Shown piece after piece: positions 45,274-56,022 of a DNA stretch of 64,000 bases. The notes beneath the pieces are model-generated. The model was given only the letters and a program-made list of their open reading frames with translations, had not been told where the DNA came from and searched no databases. The DNA is from Impatiens glandulifera (taxonomy: Eukaryota > Streptophyta > Magnoliopsida > Ericales > Balsaminaceae): positions 29,917,258 to 29,981,257 of the forward strand of contig NC_061863.1 in NCBI RefSeq assembly GCF_907164915.1. The letters are read 5' to 3'. Position 1 is the stretch's first letter. The number at the start of each line of letters is the position of its first letter. The translations under genes and the position numbers were made by a program.

Positions 45274-46005
45274 ATGACTTTTTTCCCTGCAAAATCCCTG
45301 CAAGTAGATTTCAAATATGTGTTCCACTCTGAAGACTCCTGGAATGGTTCAAATGTTTGAATCATTGAAAGCTTCTGGGTTGAAGAAATTCCTTCGCCCT
45401 CACTGCATTTATCACGAACAAGATGTTCGTGAGGTTTTCGAAACCACTAGCTATTACCATAGCAAATACATTCGTGCGAAAATTCTTGGCAAAGACATCT
45501 GTTTCACTGAAGAAACATTTGATTTGTTCTTCAGACTCTCAACCGAAGGAATCCATGAGTTTCCTTCTTCCTCAAATGAGATTATATCTGAAATGATGAA
45601 TGTCTTTTCAGATGAGATCGTCGAAGGAGAAACCCTTCATCTCGAAATCCCTCCTTGCAAAGGACTCCTCCTACATCTAATGTACGACGGTCATTGAAAT
45701 AATGGTGGCCATCACAAGGGGTGTATCCATCAACTAGTAAAAATTCCACTTCAACAACCTAGTCAGAATGATCTCCTCCCGAAAGAAGATCTTCGGCTAT
45801 GACGGTCCTCTTTGCGCATTCCTTTGCTGTATTTTTAATAAACCTGGTCACGGGTTCCATTCCACTTCCAAAATCTTGAACATCTAGAAGGTTGTCGATT
45901 ATGTTCTTAGGATGAACAGGCTCAGATCGAAGAAGAGAAACAGGGACGAGCTCAACTCGGCATTAACTTTAGTCCTAGAGTCTTTTGTTGATTCTCTTCC
46001 TAAAT
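45274..46005 (+). pseudogene. A2 extra ORF (short type, env-position protein)
   Basis: Starts MTFFPAKSLQVDFKYV at 45274, shifts frame, and runs 45317-45697 as TPGMVQMFESLKASGLKKFL, DLFFRLSTEGIHEF and MMNVFSDEIVEGE. After a further shift it reads IMVAITRGVSIN, NLVRMISSRKKIFGYDGPL and KVVDYVLRM, ending near TLVLESFVDSLPK at 46005. The A4 copy (62889-63545) matches throughout. It resembles asterid proteins often labelled putative plant transposon protein. No signal peptide or membrane segment is visible, so the 'env' label is positional only. Function unknown. Confidence 0.75.
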
Positions 46006-46253
46006 GATGCTAAAAGGGGGATAAAAGAAAGGAGGATAGGGAAAAAGATTAGCCTTCGACTTATGGGGAAAGAAGAATCTTGTGATAATGTCCTGTGTTG
46101 TCCTGAATTTATTTATTTTTGTTCTTTTTGAAAGGTGTTTCTGTATTTTTCTTTTGAAAAACATTCCCGATTTTACTTTTATCTGATTATGGTATTGATT
46201 GCATTACTCATATAATCTTTTTGTTATCTATGTAAAGTTTTAACATTATCATC

Positions 46254-46267
46254 AAAAAAGGGGAAAT
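46254..46267 (+). promoter_or_regulatory. A2 polypurine tract
   Basis: AAAAAAGGGGAAAT immediately before the 3' LTR; primes plus-strand synthesis. The same tract is seen antisense at 57610-57623 and 62646-62660. Confidence 0.92.
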
Positions 46268-47832
46268 TGTTGGGTGAAATTATTTTGACTAAACTTCAAA
46301 GTATTGTGACTATTGGAATTTTGATGATGAGTGTGTATAAAACTAAATTTAAGTCGTTTAATCGTTTTTGGTGCAGGTGTACCAAAAACATGGTATATTA
46401 GACTAAGTATGAATGAGGTTCATTAGACTGATCGCTAATTAGATGCATATAGTTAGACGAGCAGTCTAACAGACGTAGTTAGACGTGCACTCTAACAGAT
46501 ACGTAATTAGACGTGGTGTCTAACAGACGTAGTTAGACGTGCATTCTAACAGAAATAGATAGACGTGCAGTCTAACAGATACATAGTTAGACGTGCAGTC
46601 TAACAGATACGTAGTTAGACGTGCAGTCTAACAGACATAGTTAGACATGTAGTCTAATGAAATACGTAGTTAGACGTGCAGTCTAACATATACGTAGTAA
46701 GACGTGCATTCTAACATGCGTAGTTAGACGTGCAGTCTAACAGATACGTAGTTAGACGTGCAGTCTAACAGACGTAGTTAGACGTGCAGTCTAACAGACG
46801 TAGTTAGACGTGCAGTCTAACAGACGTAGTTAGACGTGCAGTCTAATAGATACGTAATTAGACATGCAGTCTAATAGATATGTAGTTAGACGTGCAGTCT
46901 AACATACGTAGTTAGACATACAATCTAAAAGATATTTAGTTAGACGTGCAGTCTAACAGACGTAGTTAGACGAGCAGTCTAATAGACGTAGTTAGACGTG
47001 TAGTCCAACTGATACGTAGTTAGACGTGTAGTCTAACGTATGAGAGTTAGACGTGCAGTTTAACTCTTTCAAATTAGTCTGAAGGGATGCGTAGTTAGAC
47101 GTGCTGTCTAACCAATGAGAGTTAGACGTGTATTCTTATACCTTCAGATTAGTTTGAAGGGAACCTTAATTAGACATGTCATCTAATCCCATTACACCAA
47201 GTGGTCTAATGGATCCTGTTATTAGACATGGGTGTCAAATTTCATTAGACTTGTCAGTCTAAGTGAAGAACGTCTAATGTCATGCTTAAGTAGTTGCTTG
47301 AAGCTAGCACCCGTCTACCCACGATCAACTAGATGTACGCAACTCTTGCTCCACTTTCCATTTCCAGTGAAGATTAGTACGACAGCCAGTTGCAACCTAA
47401 TGATTAATGCCACATAAGAAAACATAATTCCCACTACTTTTTTCTTGCAGGAATATCATAGAAGAATATTTGGCGCAATACCAGATTGGTTCGGCCACGA
47501 TCCTGGTGCTCAAAGTCTGTTGTGTACTATGGAGGCGTTCCAATGGAAGTTAGCCACGTGTCATTATATAAGATTCGATCGTTTGTACCTGCTCTCTATT
47601 TAAAGATCTTCAAGGACCACAGATTAATCATCGATCTTTCGATACTTAGAGAATCATACGCGAATATACAAACTGATATACTAAAGAGCTGCTTTCTTGA
47701 TTTACTGTGTGTTTATCAAGAGAGAGTTAGAATCAAAGCATTGTTTTAGCTGAGTGATATACTTCATTATATTGTAAGTTGAACAGAGTCTGTTATGTTT
47801 AATAGTGAGCTAATCGTGTAAATGTATTTGAT
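46268..47832 (+). repeat. A2 3' LTR, truncated
   Basis: Starts TGTTGGGTGAAATT. It matches the 5' LTR through the array (46440-47140), promoter region and most of the TTGAACAGA dyad region, then stops after GTATTTGAT. The remaining leader block and LTR end are replaced by Tat pol sequence. Confidence 0.93.
46440..47140 (+). repeat. Palindrome array in the A2 3' LTR
   Basis: Roughly 26 units of GTTAGACGTGCAGTCTAAC type. Distance from LTR start to the shared CATGCTTAAGTAG mark is 1013 bp here against 1350 bp in the 5' LTR. Confidence 0.95.
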
Positions 47833-48500
47833 CCAGTTTAAAAAGCTAACTCTTCAAGTCTACACGAAACCGATTCCCCATTATTCGTTGATATTTTAAT
47901 CGATGAACACAAAACACTTTCTCCTCTCATGTGTTTGGAGATGTCAAATATTGTACATTGTAAGGAACCTGAGAACAATGATCTTTTTATATCATCCTTT
48001 TTTACATGTAATAAATCCCTCAATGTAACACAAGAAGTTAATTTTGAATGTATAACTAAAAACGATCTTTCCTTTTACTCTAATCTAAACTTCGAAACTA
48101 AACATTTCTTAAAATTGAGGATGAAATTGTCTCTTACGCAAAAAAAAAGACAATCGAGCTTTATTTAAAAACGTCAGATGATCCTCAAATTATTTTGATT
48201 GGCCAAAGTTTAAACTTGCAAGAGTGTCTTGAGTTAGTTGAGTTGTTGAAGGAAAATAAAGACATTTTCGCCTAGTCAAAAAAGGACATGCCAGGCATTG
48301 ATCCAATGATCTTGCGACACCATATTATCTTTATCCATATTCTAATCCAACAAATATAAAGCTCGGACAGATGAAGAATGATGTGGTTACAAATATAAAG
48401 GAAGAAGTCCAAAAGTAACTCTAAGCTGAATTTCTGAGGTAGTGGATTATCATACCTAGATATCCAATGTTGTCGACGTCCACAACAAATACGGAAAATA
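47833..48500 (+). pseudogene. Tat-lineage pol: region before the RT
   Basis: Frames are broken. KKDMPGIDPMILRH near 48280-48320 is the conserved stretch ahead of the Tat RT, and MKNDVVTNIKEEVQK near 48370-48415 matches its start. The region before 48200 (47838-48180) has short open pieces with no motif that I recognise. Confidence 0.75.
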
Positions 48501-49660
48501 CGTGTGTGTGGATTATCAAGATATGAACAAGGCCATCCCTAAAGATCATATCTCACTGCCACACATCGACATATTAGTCAACCATGTTTCCGGTCATGAA
48601 CTACTATCATTCATGGACAGGTTTTCAGGATACAACCAAATCATGATGGCCCCTCAAGACAAGGAAAAAATAACGTTTATAATAGATGTAGGTACATTTG
48701 GTTATCATGTCATGTCTTTTGGTCTTAATAATGCGGGAATAAACTATAAAATGGCATCCATCAGGATCCTTCATTACATGATCCACAAAGAAGTATAAGT
48801 CTATATCGATGACAAGATTGTCAAATCAAAGGATCGACAAGGACATGTTCAAAACCTTCAGAAATTCCTGCAAAGAATTAGGAAATATCAGCTACAACTC
48901 AATCCAAAAAATGTACGTCCGGAGTCACAGTTGGAAAAATACATAATCACTCAAATAGAAATCGAAGTAAATCCCTCTAAGATAGAAGCAATAACGAATA
49001 TGTCGGTACCTCGAAATTAAAGGGAGGTCCGATGATTTCTTGAAAAAATCCAATACATTAGCTGATTCAGAAGTAATCTTACTTTGAAATGCGATTAGTT
49101 GTTTATGCTCCTGAAGAAAGACCAAACATTTGTATGGGTGAAAATTTTCAACAAGCGTTTGACTAGATAAATGATTATTTAAAATCACCTCCTAGACTCA
49201 TGACGCCTAGTCCCGATGATCTTCTCATTTTATATCTTACTGTAATAGAATTAGCCATTGGAAGCCTGTTAGCTCAAGAAAAAAGGATAAACATGAAATG
49301 ACGGTTTATTAATTTAATAACATGATGAGTGGTTATGAGATCAATTACACTATAGTCGAGAAAATATGGTGGGAATTAACATGGGGTACCAATAGGTTGA
49401 GACACTACATGCAATCACATCCCATCAAGTTGGTATCAAGACTGGATTCGATCTATTTATTATTCCATTGAAATCTTCTGTCACCTAGGCTAGCCAAATG
49501 AATGATGATGATATCTGAATATGACATATCCTATATAATACATAAGTCTATCAAAGAAAGTTTCGTTGCAGACTTCATAACTGACCACCTCATCATTGTT
49601 CAGTTAGAAGATGAACTCGAATTCCTTAATGATGGAATTATGAGTATTACATCAAACACA
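48501..49660 (+). pseudogene. Tat-lineage pol: reverse transcriptase and first RNase H
   Basis: 48502-48798 is open: MCVDYQDMNKAIPKDHISLP, HELLSFMDRFSGYNQIMMAP and FGYHVMSFGLNNAGINYKMA. The catalytic YIDD of VYIDDKIVKSKDR comes right after a TAA at 48796. The thumb continues in frame pieces (FLQRIRKYQLQLNPK), and the RNase H start near 49225 reads LYLTVIELAIGSLLAQE. Many stops follow. Confidence 0.9.
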
Positions 49661-50060
49661 TAGAAACTAATGTTTGACAGAGCTTTTGGAAAGCAGGATT
49701 ACGGAATTGGGATTTTATTGATTGACCCAAAAAAGACGTACAACCCAATATCCACAAAAATTGAATACATCGTCACTAATAACTATGCCAAAAATGAGGC
49801 ATGCCTCTCGGGTCCCAAATTGGCATATAAAAAGGGGGCAACCAAGTTACAAGTTGTTGGTGACTCTAACTTGGTCATATCTTAGGCCAATGGAGTGAGG
49901 CAGGTAAAACTGGAAAACTTAAATCCCTATCATGCCCATCTGACCAAACTTATTAACAATTTTGATTAAGTATCACTTGTTCAGGCTCCAAGAAGCCAAA
50001 ACCGCTTCGCGAATGCCCATGCTACTTTCTCAGGCATGACTCAAATTCTGGACAGAATTA
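49661..50060 (+). pseudogene. Tat-lineage second (archaeal-type) RNase H
   Basis: 49670-49885 encodes MFDRAFGKQDYGIGILLIDP, TNNYAKNEACLSGPKLA and LQVVGDSNLVIS, ending at TAG where Gln is expected. It continues with KLENLNPYHAHLTKLI and RSQNRFANAHATFSGM. A second RNase H between the first RNase H and integrase is diagnostic of the Tat/Ogre branch of Ty3/gypsy. The D and E residues are partly replaced (FDGAS is FDRAF). Confidence 0.88.
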
Positions 50061-50199
50061 AAGTAAAACCCCTCAAAATACGACAAAAGAAACGACATTC
50101 TTCTGAAAATAGGGCAGTAATCTCCTGTGAGAATTCTTATAAACCTTAGTACAAGACTCTCCAAAAATATATAGAATACAGAGAATATCCATCCCACTT

Positions 50200-51066
50200 T
50201 CGAGCTAAGAAATGACGAGTGTTATGCCAATATTCCACCAATTACATTTGGATTGTCAACAAACTTTACCGAAAATCTTTCAAAGGTCAAAGCATGCTCT
50301 ATATAGAATATCCTGAATCCAAAAGGATTATGGAAGAAGTGCATGCAAAGACATGTGGCACACACATGAATGGAATGGCTGTAGCTATGAAAATACTCCG
50401 CCTAGAATATTATTGGCAAACCTTGAATAATAATGTGTGAGATATATACGAAGTTGACATAGTGCCAAATTCATGTTAACCTAAAGCATACTCCGACCTC
50501 TCTCCTCAACAACATGACGTCCTTTGGCCCTTTTCTAAATAGGGCATTTATGTCATCGGAAAAATTTATCTCCATGCATCAAAAAGACACGAGTTCATAC
50601 TCATAGTCATAGATTACTTTACCAAATGGGTTAAAGTATCCTCTTACAAAGTCTTAAAATCATATCAACTGGCAATGTTCATCCGCATTAGCATCATCGT
50701 TAGATATAGGGTCCTTCACGCAAGGATTTGATACAATAGTCAATATTTCCAAGGAATAGTGTTGCAATTGCTCGACGAATTCAATTTTGAGCATCATAAT
50801 TCATCGCCCTACAAACCCCAAACCAATGGTGCGATCGAAGCAGTAAAAATGTGATTAGGATCGTCAAGAAAATGACCAACACTTACAAGGACTAGCATGA
50901 GAAACATTAATATTCCTTATAGGGATATCGTACAATCGTTCGAACCATGAGGGATAAAACCCCCTAGTCAATAGTTTACGGAATAGACGTTGTACAACCT
51001 ATCGAAATCGAGATTCCAACTCTAAGAATACTCTTAGAAATCCATGTTATTGAAGAAGACTAGATC
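50200..51066 (+). pseudogene. Tat-lineage integrase
   Basis: 50219-50440 gives the zinc-binding part (MEEVHAKTCGTHMNGMAVAM, ILRLEYYWQTL). The core has VIDYFTKWVKV near 50607 (first Asp), YNSQYFQGIVLQ (second Asp changed) and SSPYKPQTNGAIEAVK (Glu kept). The tail VQPIEIEIPTLRILLEIHVI at 50990-51050 matches the antisense remnant at 33250-33650. It is cut at 51071 by the family B LTR. Confidence 0.9.
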
Positions 51067-51071
51067 AATTC

Positions 51072-52768
51072 TATTGGGAAAACAAAGAAAAGAAATAAGA
51101 TTAATTAAGAAATAAATAGTTTAATTAACTTTAAAAGAATATACAAGATTGTTATGGCTTGGAACATAATTTTGATAATGTTATTATGGTCAAGGCTAAG
51201 TTGTCTATTTGTTTTGTGCAGGCACAAATCTATAAGACTTTGCTTCATCAGATGCGGTCTGAAGTAGGTCATTTTAGACATCTTACGTAGTTAGATGAGG
51301 TAGTCTAAATCCTTTAGATGCTGTCTAAAAGGAAACATAGTTAGACGAGGACGTCTAACTCCTTTAGACGCGATCTAAAGGGAAGCGTAGTTAGACAAGG
51401 ACGTTTAACTCCCTTAGACGTAGTCTAAAGGGAAGCGTAGTAGACGAGGTCGCTTAACTCCTTTAGACGTGGTCTAAATGGAAGCGTAGTTAGACAAGAC
51501 CGTCTAACTCCTTTAGACACGGTCGAAAGGGAAGCGTAGTTTGATGATAACGTCTAACTTCTTTAGACATGGTCTAAAGGGAAACGTAGTTAGACAAGGT
51601 CGTCTAACTATTTTAGACATGGTCTAAAGGGAAGCGTAGATAGACGAGGACGCCTAACTCCTTTAGACATGGTCTAAAGGGAAGCGTAGTTAGACGAGGT
51701 TGTCTAACTCCTTTAGACGCGGTCTAAAGGGAAGTGTAGTTAGATGCGGACATCTAACTCCTTTAGACGCGGTCTAATGGGAAGCTTAATTAGAAGAGGA
51801 CGTCTAACTCTTTTAGACTCTATCTAAAGGGATGCGTAGTTAGACGAGGACGTCTAATAGTTAGACGAGGACGTCTAACTCCTTTAGACGTTGTCTAAAG
51901 GAATGCGCAATTAGACGAGGACGTCTAACTCCTTTAGACGTTGTAAAAGGGATGCATAGTTAAATGAGGTTGTCAAACTCCTTTAGATGTTATATAAAGG
52001 GATTCATAGTTAGATGAGGTCTTCTAACTCCTTTAGACACTGTATAAAGTGCGTAGTTAGACTAGGACGTCTAACTCCTCTAGACGTGGTCTAAAGAAGA
52101 ACGTTTAATGCCTTGCTTTAAATATTTGTCCGAAGAATGCATTTGTCTAACCACGATCACTCTATTGTCTGTTCCACTTACTACTGTACAGTCTGACAAG
52201 CAATTTAATTCTACCCAATGAATTAATACCACCTACGCGGATATCTCTCAAATATACATTTCCAATACAATACAAGATTAAAGGATATTTTGCGCACTAC
52301 CTGTTCGGTACCGCCACGATCAAATTACTCAGAGTATGTTGTACTCTCGTACTATAGGCGGTAGTCTAACGAACACATGCCACGTGTCCTCAAAAATTAT
52401 TCGACCATTGGTGTACTTCAACTATATATGGAGGCTCATGGACAATGGTCGAACTGTCCAAAATACTAACTATTGAACAACTGTTTATCATACACGAGAA
52501 TCTCTTACTATCTGTCTAGATGTGATCACACTGTAATTGCATATTGTCCATTCTATGAGAAATATTAGTATTGCAAGTTGAACAGAGGATGTTCTGTGCA
52601 ACAAAGAGTTAGCTAGCTCAGTGAGTTGTATCTAATTCAAAGTCTTTAGTGGATATCCTTCCGGTTGTGGAAGAAGGGTTGACGTAAGAGTTTTATCTTC
52701 GAACATCCATAAAACTTCTTGTGTTATCTACCTTCTTCCATTTGCATTCAGTTATCTAAGCTTCAAAT
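51072..52768 (+). repeat. Family B LTR, plus orientation, 3' end missing (B2)
   Basis: Begins TATTGGGAAAAC (TGTTGGG in B1) inside the Tat integrase. It then matches B1 LTR: GGAACATAATTTTGAT, palindrome array, CCACGTGTC at 52381-52389, GACCATTGG at 52405-52413, TTGAACAGA dyad near 52582, leader block at 52669-52727. It breaks off at CTTCAAATCC (52761-52770), where A3 gag begins; the bases ATCC are shared by both sides. Confidence 0.88.
51280..52110 (+). repeat. Family B palindrome array (B2)
   Basis: About 16 units of 50 bp. Each has CCTTTAGAC-N3-GTCTAAAGG, GAAGCGTA, GTTAGACG-N4-CGTCTAAC and a short joiner. The clearest example of the two-dyad family B design. Confidence 0.95.
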
Positions 52769-54138
52769 CCAGCAGGTTTTAACATGCTGATCTGATATTT
52801 GACAGTGTCTCCAGACATTGTCCATACACTGACAACATAGTTTAACCTCTTGTTTTTAGAGGAAATAGTTTGAATCTGTTCTTTGAGCATCTCATTCTCA
52901 AATGAGATCTCTACATATTTCTATTCAAAAACATTTGATTCAAAACTTTGAGGTAAAACTGGTTGAGATTCTTTAGGTGATGATTTTGTTTCATTTAGAG
53001 ATTCTACTTGCTTTATGTACTTTATGACCATGTAATATAGTGCAGCTACCAGTTGTTCCCTTAAAAAAATTTCAGACGAGAAGTCAAATACCTTAGTTTC
53101 CTGAGTCTCTTCTTCATCTTCTCTTGCCATGAAGCAAGCCACTTCTTCGTCATCACTATCACTAGATGAGAAGTAAGAGTCACGGATGCTTCTTCTATTC
53201 TTCCCATCTATTGCCATAAGAGCCTTCAGCTCTTTTTCATCATCCTTCTTATCTTCACGCTTAGGCTTTCGGCATTCTGATTGGTAATGACCTGCAATGC
53301 CACAGTTATAAAATTTAACATTAGCCTTAGATTTCTTATTATCATTGGAATTTGAAGAGCTTGAGTTGGAGTTTCTCTTCTTCATGAAGTCGCCAAACTT
53401 CTTCACGAAGAAAGACATGGCATCGCTACTCAGTTGTTGTGCCGCCATCTTCACATCAGAAGCTACTGGTGTCTCTTTAGCGGTCACCAAAGCTTTGGAA
53501 ATGATAATGAATGTGGATTGATCTTCTTCAATCATACAGTTCAGCTCGAACTCGTAGACCTTGAGATCAGCAAACAGGTCGAAGAGAGAGATCTTGTTGT
53601 GATATTTGAATTCCCTCATAGCCATCGTCTTTATGTCCCATTCCCTCGGAAGAGCACGCATGACCTTAATAGCAAATTCCCTGTTGCTATAGGTCTTTCC
53701 AAGGATAGATAAGGAGGAGACAATCTAGCTGAATCTGGTGTCGAACTCGTTAATTATTTCACCAGGACGCATCTTTAAACTGTCAAACTGTTGAGTGGCA
53801 ACCATGATCTTGTTTTCCTTGGTTTTCTCGTTGCCCTCACATAGTCGGGTGAGTTTGTCCCAGACCTCTTTAGCAGTGTCACACTCGATAATATAGTTGA
53901 ACATGCTGTCATCGAGAGATCTATACAGAACATCAAGAAACATGTTGTTGTGGTTGTCTTCACTGGTCCATTCAGATTTCTCCTTGTTAATTTTGATAGG
54001 ACCATTTGTGATGAAACTCCACATGTCGTCATGGAGAGAAGAGAGATGAGCACTCACTTTTTTCTTCCATACGATATAGTTTTCCCTAGAGAAAGTGGGA
54101 ATAGTGGTAGCACTAGCATCTTTGGTTATGGTCGACAT
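52769..54138 (-). pseudogene. A3 gag (near complete)
   Basis: Starts at 54138 (MSTITKDASATTIPTFSREN, YIVWKKKVSAHLSSLHDDMW). 54138-53725 ends at a TAG, after which the same frame continues 53661-52921: KVMRALPREWDIKTMAMREF, LFDLFADLKVYEFEL, a zinc knuckle lacking its first Cys (FYNCGIAGHYQSEC), Lys-rich and SSSDSDDEE segments, then a coiled-coil-like tail to 52769 (ENEMLKEQIQTIS, YQISMLKPA). The only family A copy whose gag still spans the knuckle region. It is cut by the junction with B2. Confidence 0.92.
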
Positions 54139-54166
54139 TCTTGAAAAAGCTTGAGAACAGAAACAT

Positions 54167-54178
54167 AGCTCTGATACA
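54167..54178 (-). promoter_or_regulatory. A3 primer-binding site
   Basis: The minus strand reads TGTATCAGAGCT, next to the LTR end; close to TGGTATCAGAGCC. Confidence 0.85.
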
Positions 54179-54181
54179 AGT

Positions 54182-55670
54182 TGATAGGATCAGCGTAATC
54201 GATAGAGACGGGAGTTTGGCATTTGATGATGACTTCGAAAAAACGATTTGATAGAAGTTATGTTAAGGATTTAGATCAGTTTCTATTCTACGCAAACTCT
54301 TGCAAACTCTTGAACGATTTAAGTGCGGAAATGTTTGATTGAGTTTGAAGCTAAGAACCAAGAATGAAAAGATGACAGAAAGAAACAACACAGCAATTTG
54401 TTTATGAATGTTCGGAGTTAACTCTCCTACGTCACTCCTTCTTCCAACCACCGGAAGGATTAACTAAGCTTTCAACGAATCAAATACAATTGCACTACTA
54501 GCTCACTGTTGAACAGAACACACTATGTTCAACTTATAATATAAAGAATATCACTCAGCCAATACAGTGCTTTGATTCTAACTCTCTCTTTATTAACACA
54601 CAATAAAAGCAAGAAAGCGGCTGACAGTTAAGATAGAATAATATGAGTATCGATAGATCGATGATTCTTTCGTTGCCCTTGAGGATCTTTAAATAGGAGC
54701 AGGTACCAACGGTCGAATCTTCATAATGACACGTGGCGAACTTTCATTGGAATGCCTACACTGCAGACTTTGAGCACTAGGATTGTGGTCGTACCAATCT
54801 GGTAGTGCGCCAAATATTCTTCAAGGATATTCCTGCAAAACCAAGAAGTGGGAAGAATATTTGCTTACGTGGCATTAATCAAATGGTTTCAATTGGATGT
54901 CGTACTGATCTTCAAAGGAAAGTTGAGCAGGAGTAGCGTACAACTAGTTGATCGTCGGTAGACGGGTGCTAGCTTCAAGCAACTACTTAAGCCTAGCATT
55001 AGACGTATTTCACTTAGACGACCTCGTCTAATAAAATTAGACGCCCTCGTCTAATGGCATCATCCATTAGACCACTTGGTCTAATGGGATTAGACATCAC
55101 GTCTAATTACAATTCACTTCAGAATAATCTGAAGGAGTTAGACTGCATGTCTAACTTCCATTTGTTAGACTGCACGTCTAACTGTATATCCCTTCAGAAT
55201 AATCTGAAGGAGTTAGAATACACGTCTAACTCCGCTAGTTAGACTGCACGTCTAACTCCGCTAGTTAGACTGCACGTCTAACTCCGCTAGTTAGACTGCA
55301 CGTCTAACTCCGCTAGTTAGACTACACGTCTAACTCCGCTAGACAGACTGCACGTCTAACTCCGCTAGTTAGACTGCACGTCTAACTCCGCTAGTTAGAC
55401 TGCACGTCTAACTCCTCTAGTTAGACTGCACGTCTAACTCCTCTAGTTAGACTGCACGTCAAACTCCTCTAGTTAGACCGCATTTCTAACTCCGCTAGTT
55501 AGACTGCACATCTAACTCCGCTTGTTAGACTGCACGTCTAACTCCGTGCATCTAATGCCAATTCGGTCTAATGAACCTCATTAAGAAGAAGTCTAATATA
55601 AATGTTTTTTATACACCTGCACCAAAAGAAATTAGATGCATAGATTGAGTTTTATATACTCTATAAGCAC
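54182..55670 (-). repeat. A3 5' LTR (family A), outer end lost
   Basis: Starts TGATAGGATCAGCG. Leader block at 54408-54460, dyad at 54511-54536, TTTAAATAGG near 54689, CCAACGGTCGAA at 54707-54718, ACACGTGGC at 54729-54737, palindrome array 55085-55545. Similarity to other family A LTRs stops near 55670; the terminal TTTGACCCAACA is absent. Confidence 0.9.
55195..55545 (-). repeat. Homogeneous 26-bp palindrome array in the A3 LTR
   Basis: TTAGACTGCACGTCTAA plus CTCCGCTAG, head to tail, about 13 copies with very few differences. The most uniform array in the window. Confidence 0.96.
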
Positions 55671-56022
55671 TAAAATACTACACACCCTATTTATAAATTT
55701 TAAATAATTATTTTGAATAAATAAATTTAAAATAATTAAAACCAAGGCCAAAAATCAATTAAACAATTAATTAGATTAATTATTGTGATTATTAAATCCT
55801 AATTAATTAAGGATAATGGCCAAAGAAAATAAATCAAATAATTTAGGAGAAAGGTTGTACTTATTTCATCTTAAAGTAATTTTAGAAAAATAAAAGGGGA
55901 TTAAAATAAATAATTTAGGATAAATGTTGTATCCATTTTATCCAGAATAAATTATTTATTTAACAATAAAATATATAAAAATAAATAAATAAAATAAATT
56001 GGCAAAATATATGTTATATTTA
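55671..56022. other. AT-rich gene-free stretch between A3 and A5
   Basis: Very AT-rich, with internal short repeats (GATAAATGTTGTATCCATTT occurs near 55920, and a related form inside A5 at 56080-56098). No open frame. Confidence 0.6.

Larger units (their letters stand above)
38605..47832 (+). mobile_element. Sirevirus-like Ty1/copia element A2, 3' LTR truncated
   Basis: Plus-strand order: 5' LTR, primer site, gag, protease and integrase remnants, RT-RNase H, internal polypurine-like tract, dyad-bearing spacer, extra ORF, polypurine tract, 3' LTR missing about its last 320 bp. The extra ORF between pol and the 3' LTR is the Sirevirus hallmark. It is the best guide to the layout of the other family A copies. 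Right of 47832 lies unrelated Tat pol, not repeat D, so a deletion or exchange removed the expected flank. Confidence 0.93.

Noticed and set aside
45274..46005. Retroviral-type envelope gene
   Set aside because: It is in the env position but no signal peptide, cleavage site, fusion peptide or membrane segment is visible.
47833..51071. Integrated plant pararetrovirus
   Set aside because: It has an integrase core and a second RNase H typical of Tat Ty3/gypsy elements; no movement or coat protein motif.
53434..53712. Plus-strand open frame over A3 gag
   Set aside because: It mirrors the gag coding strand and shows no motif.
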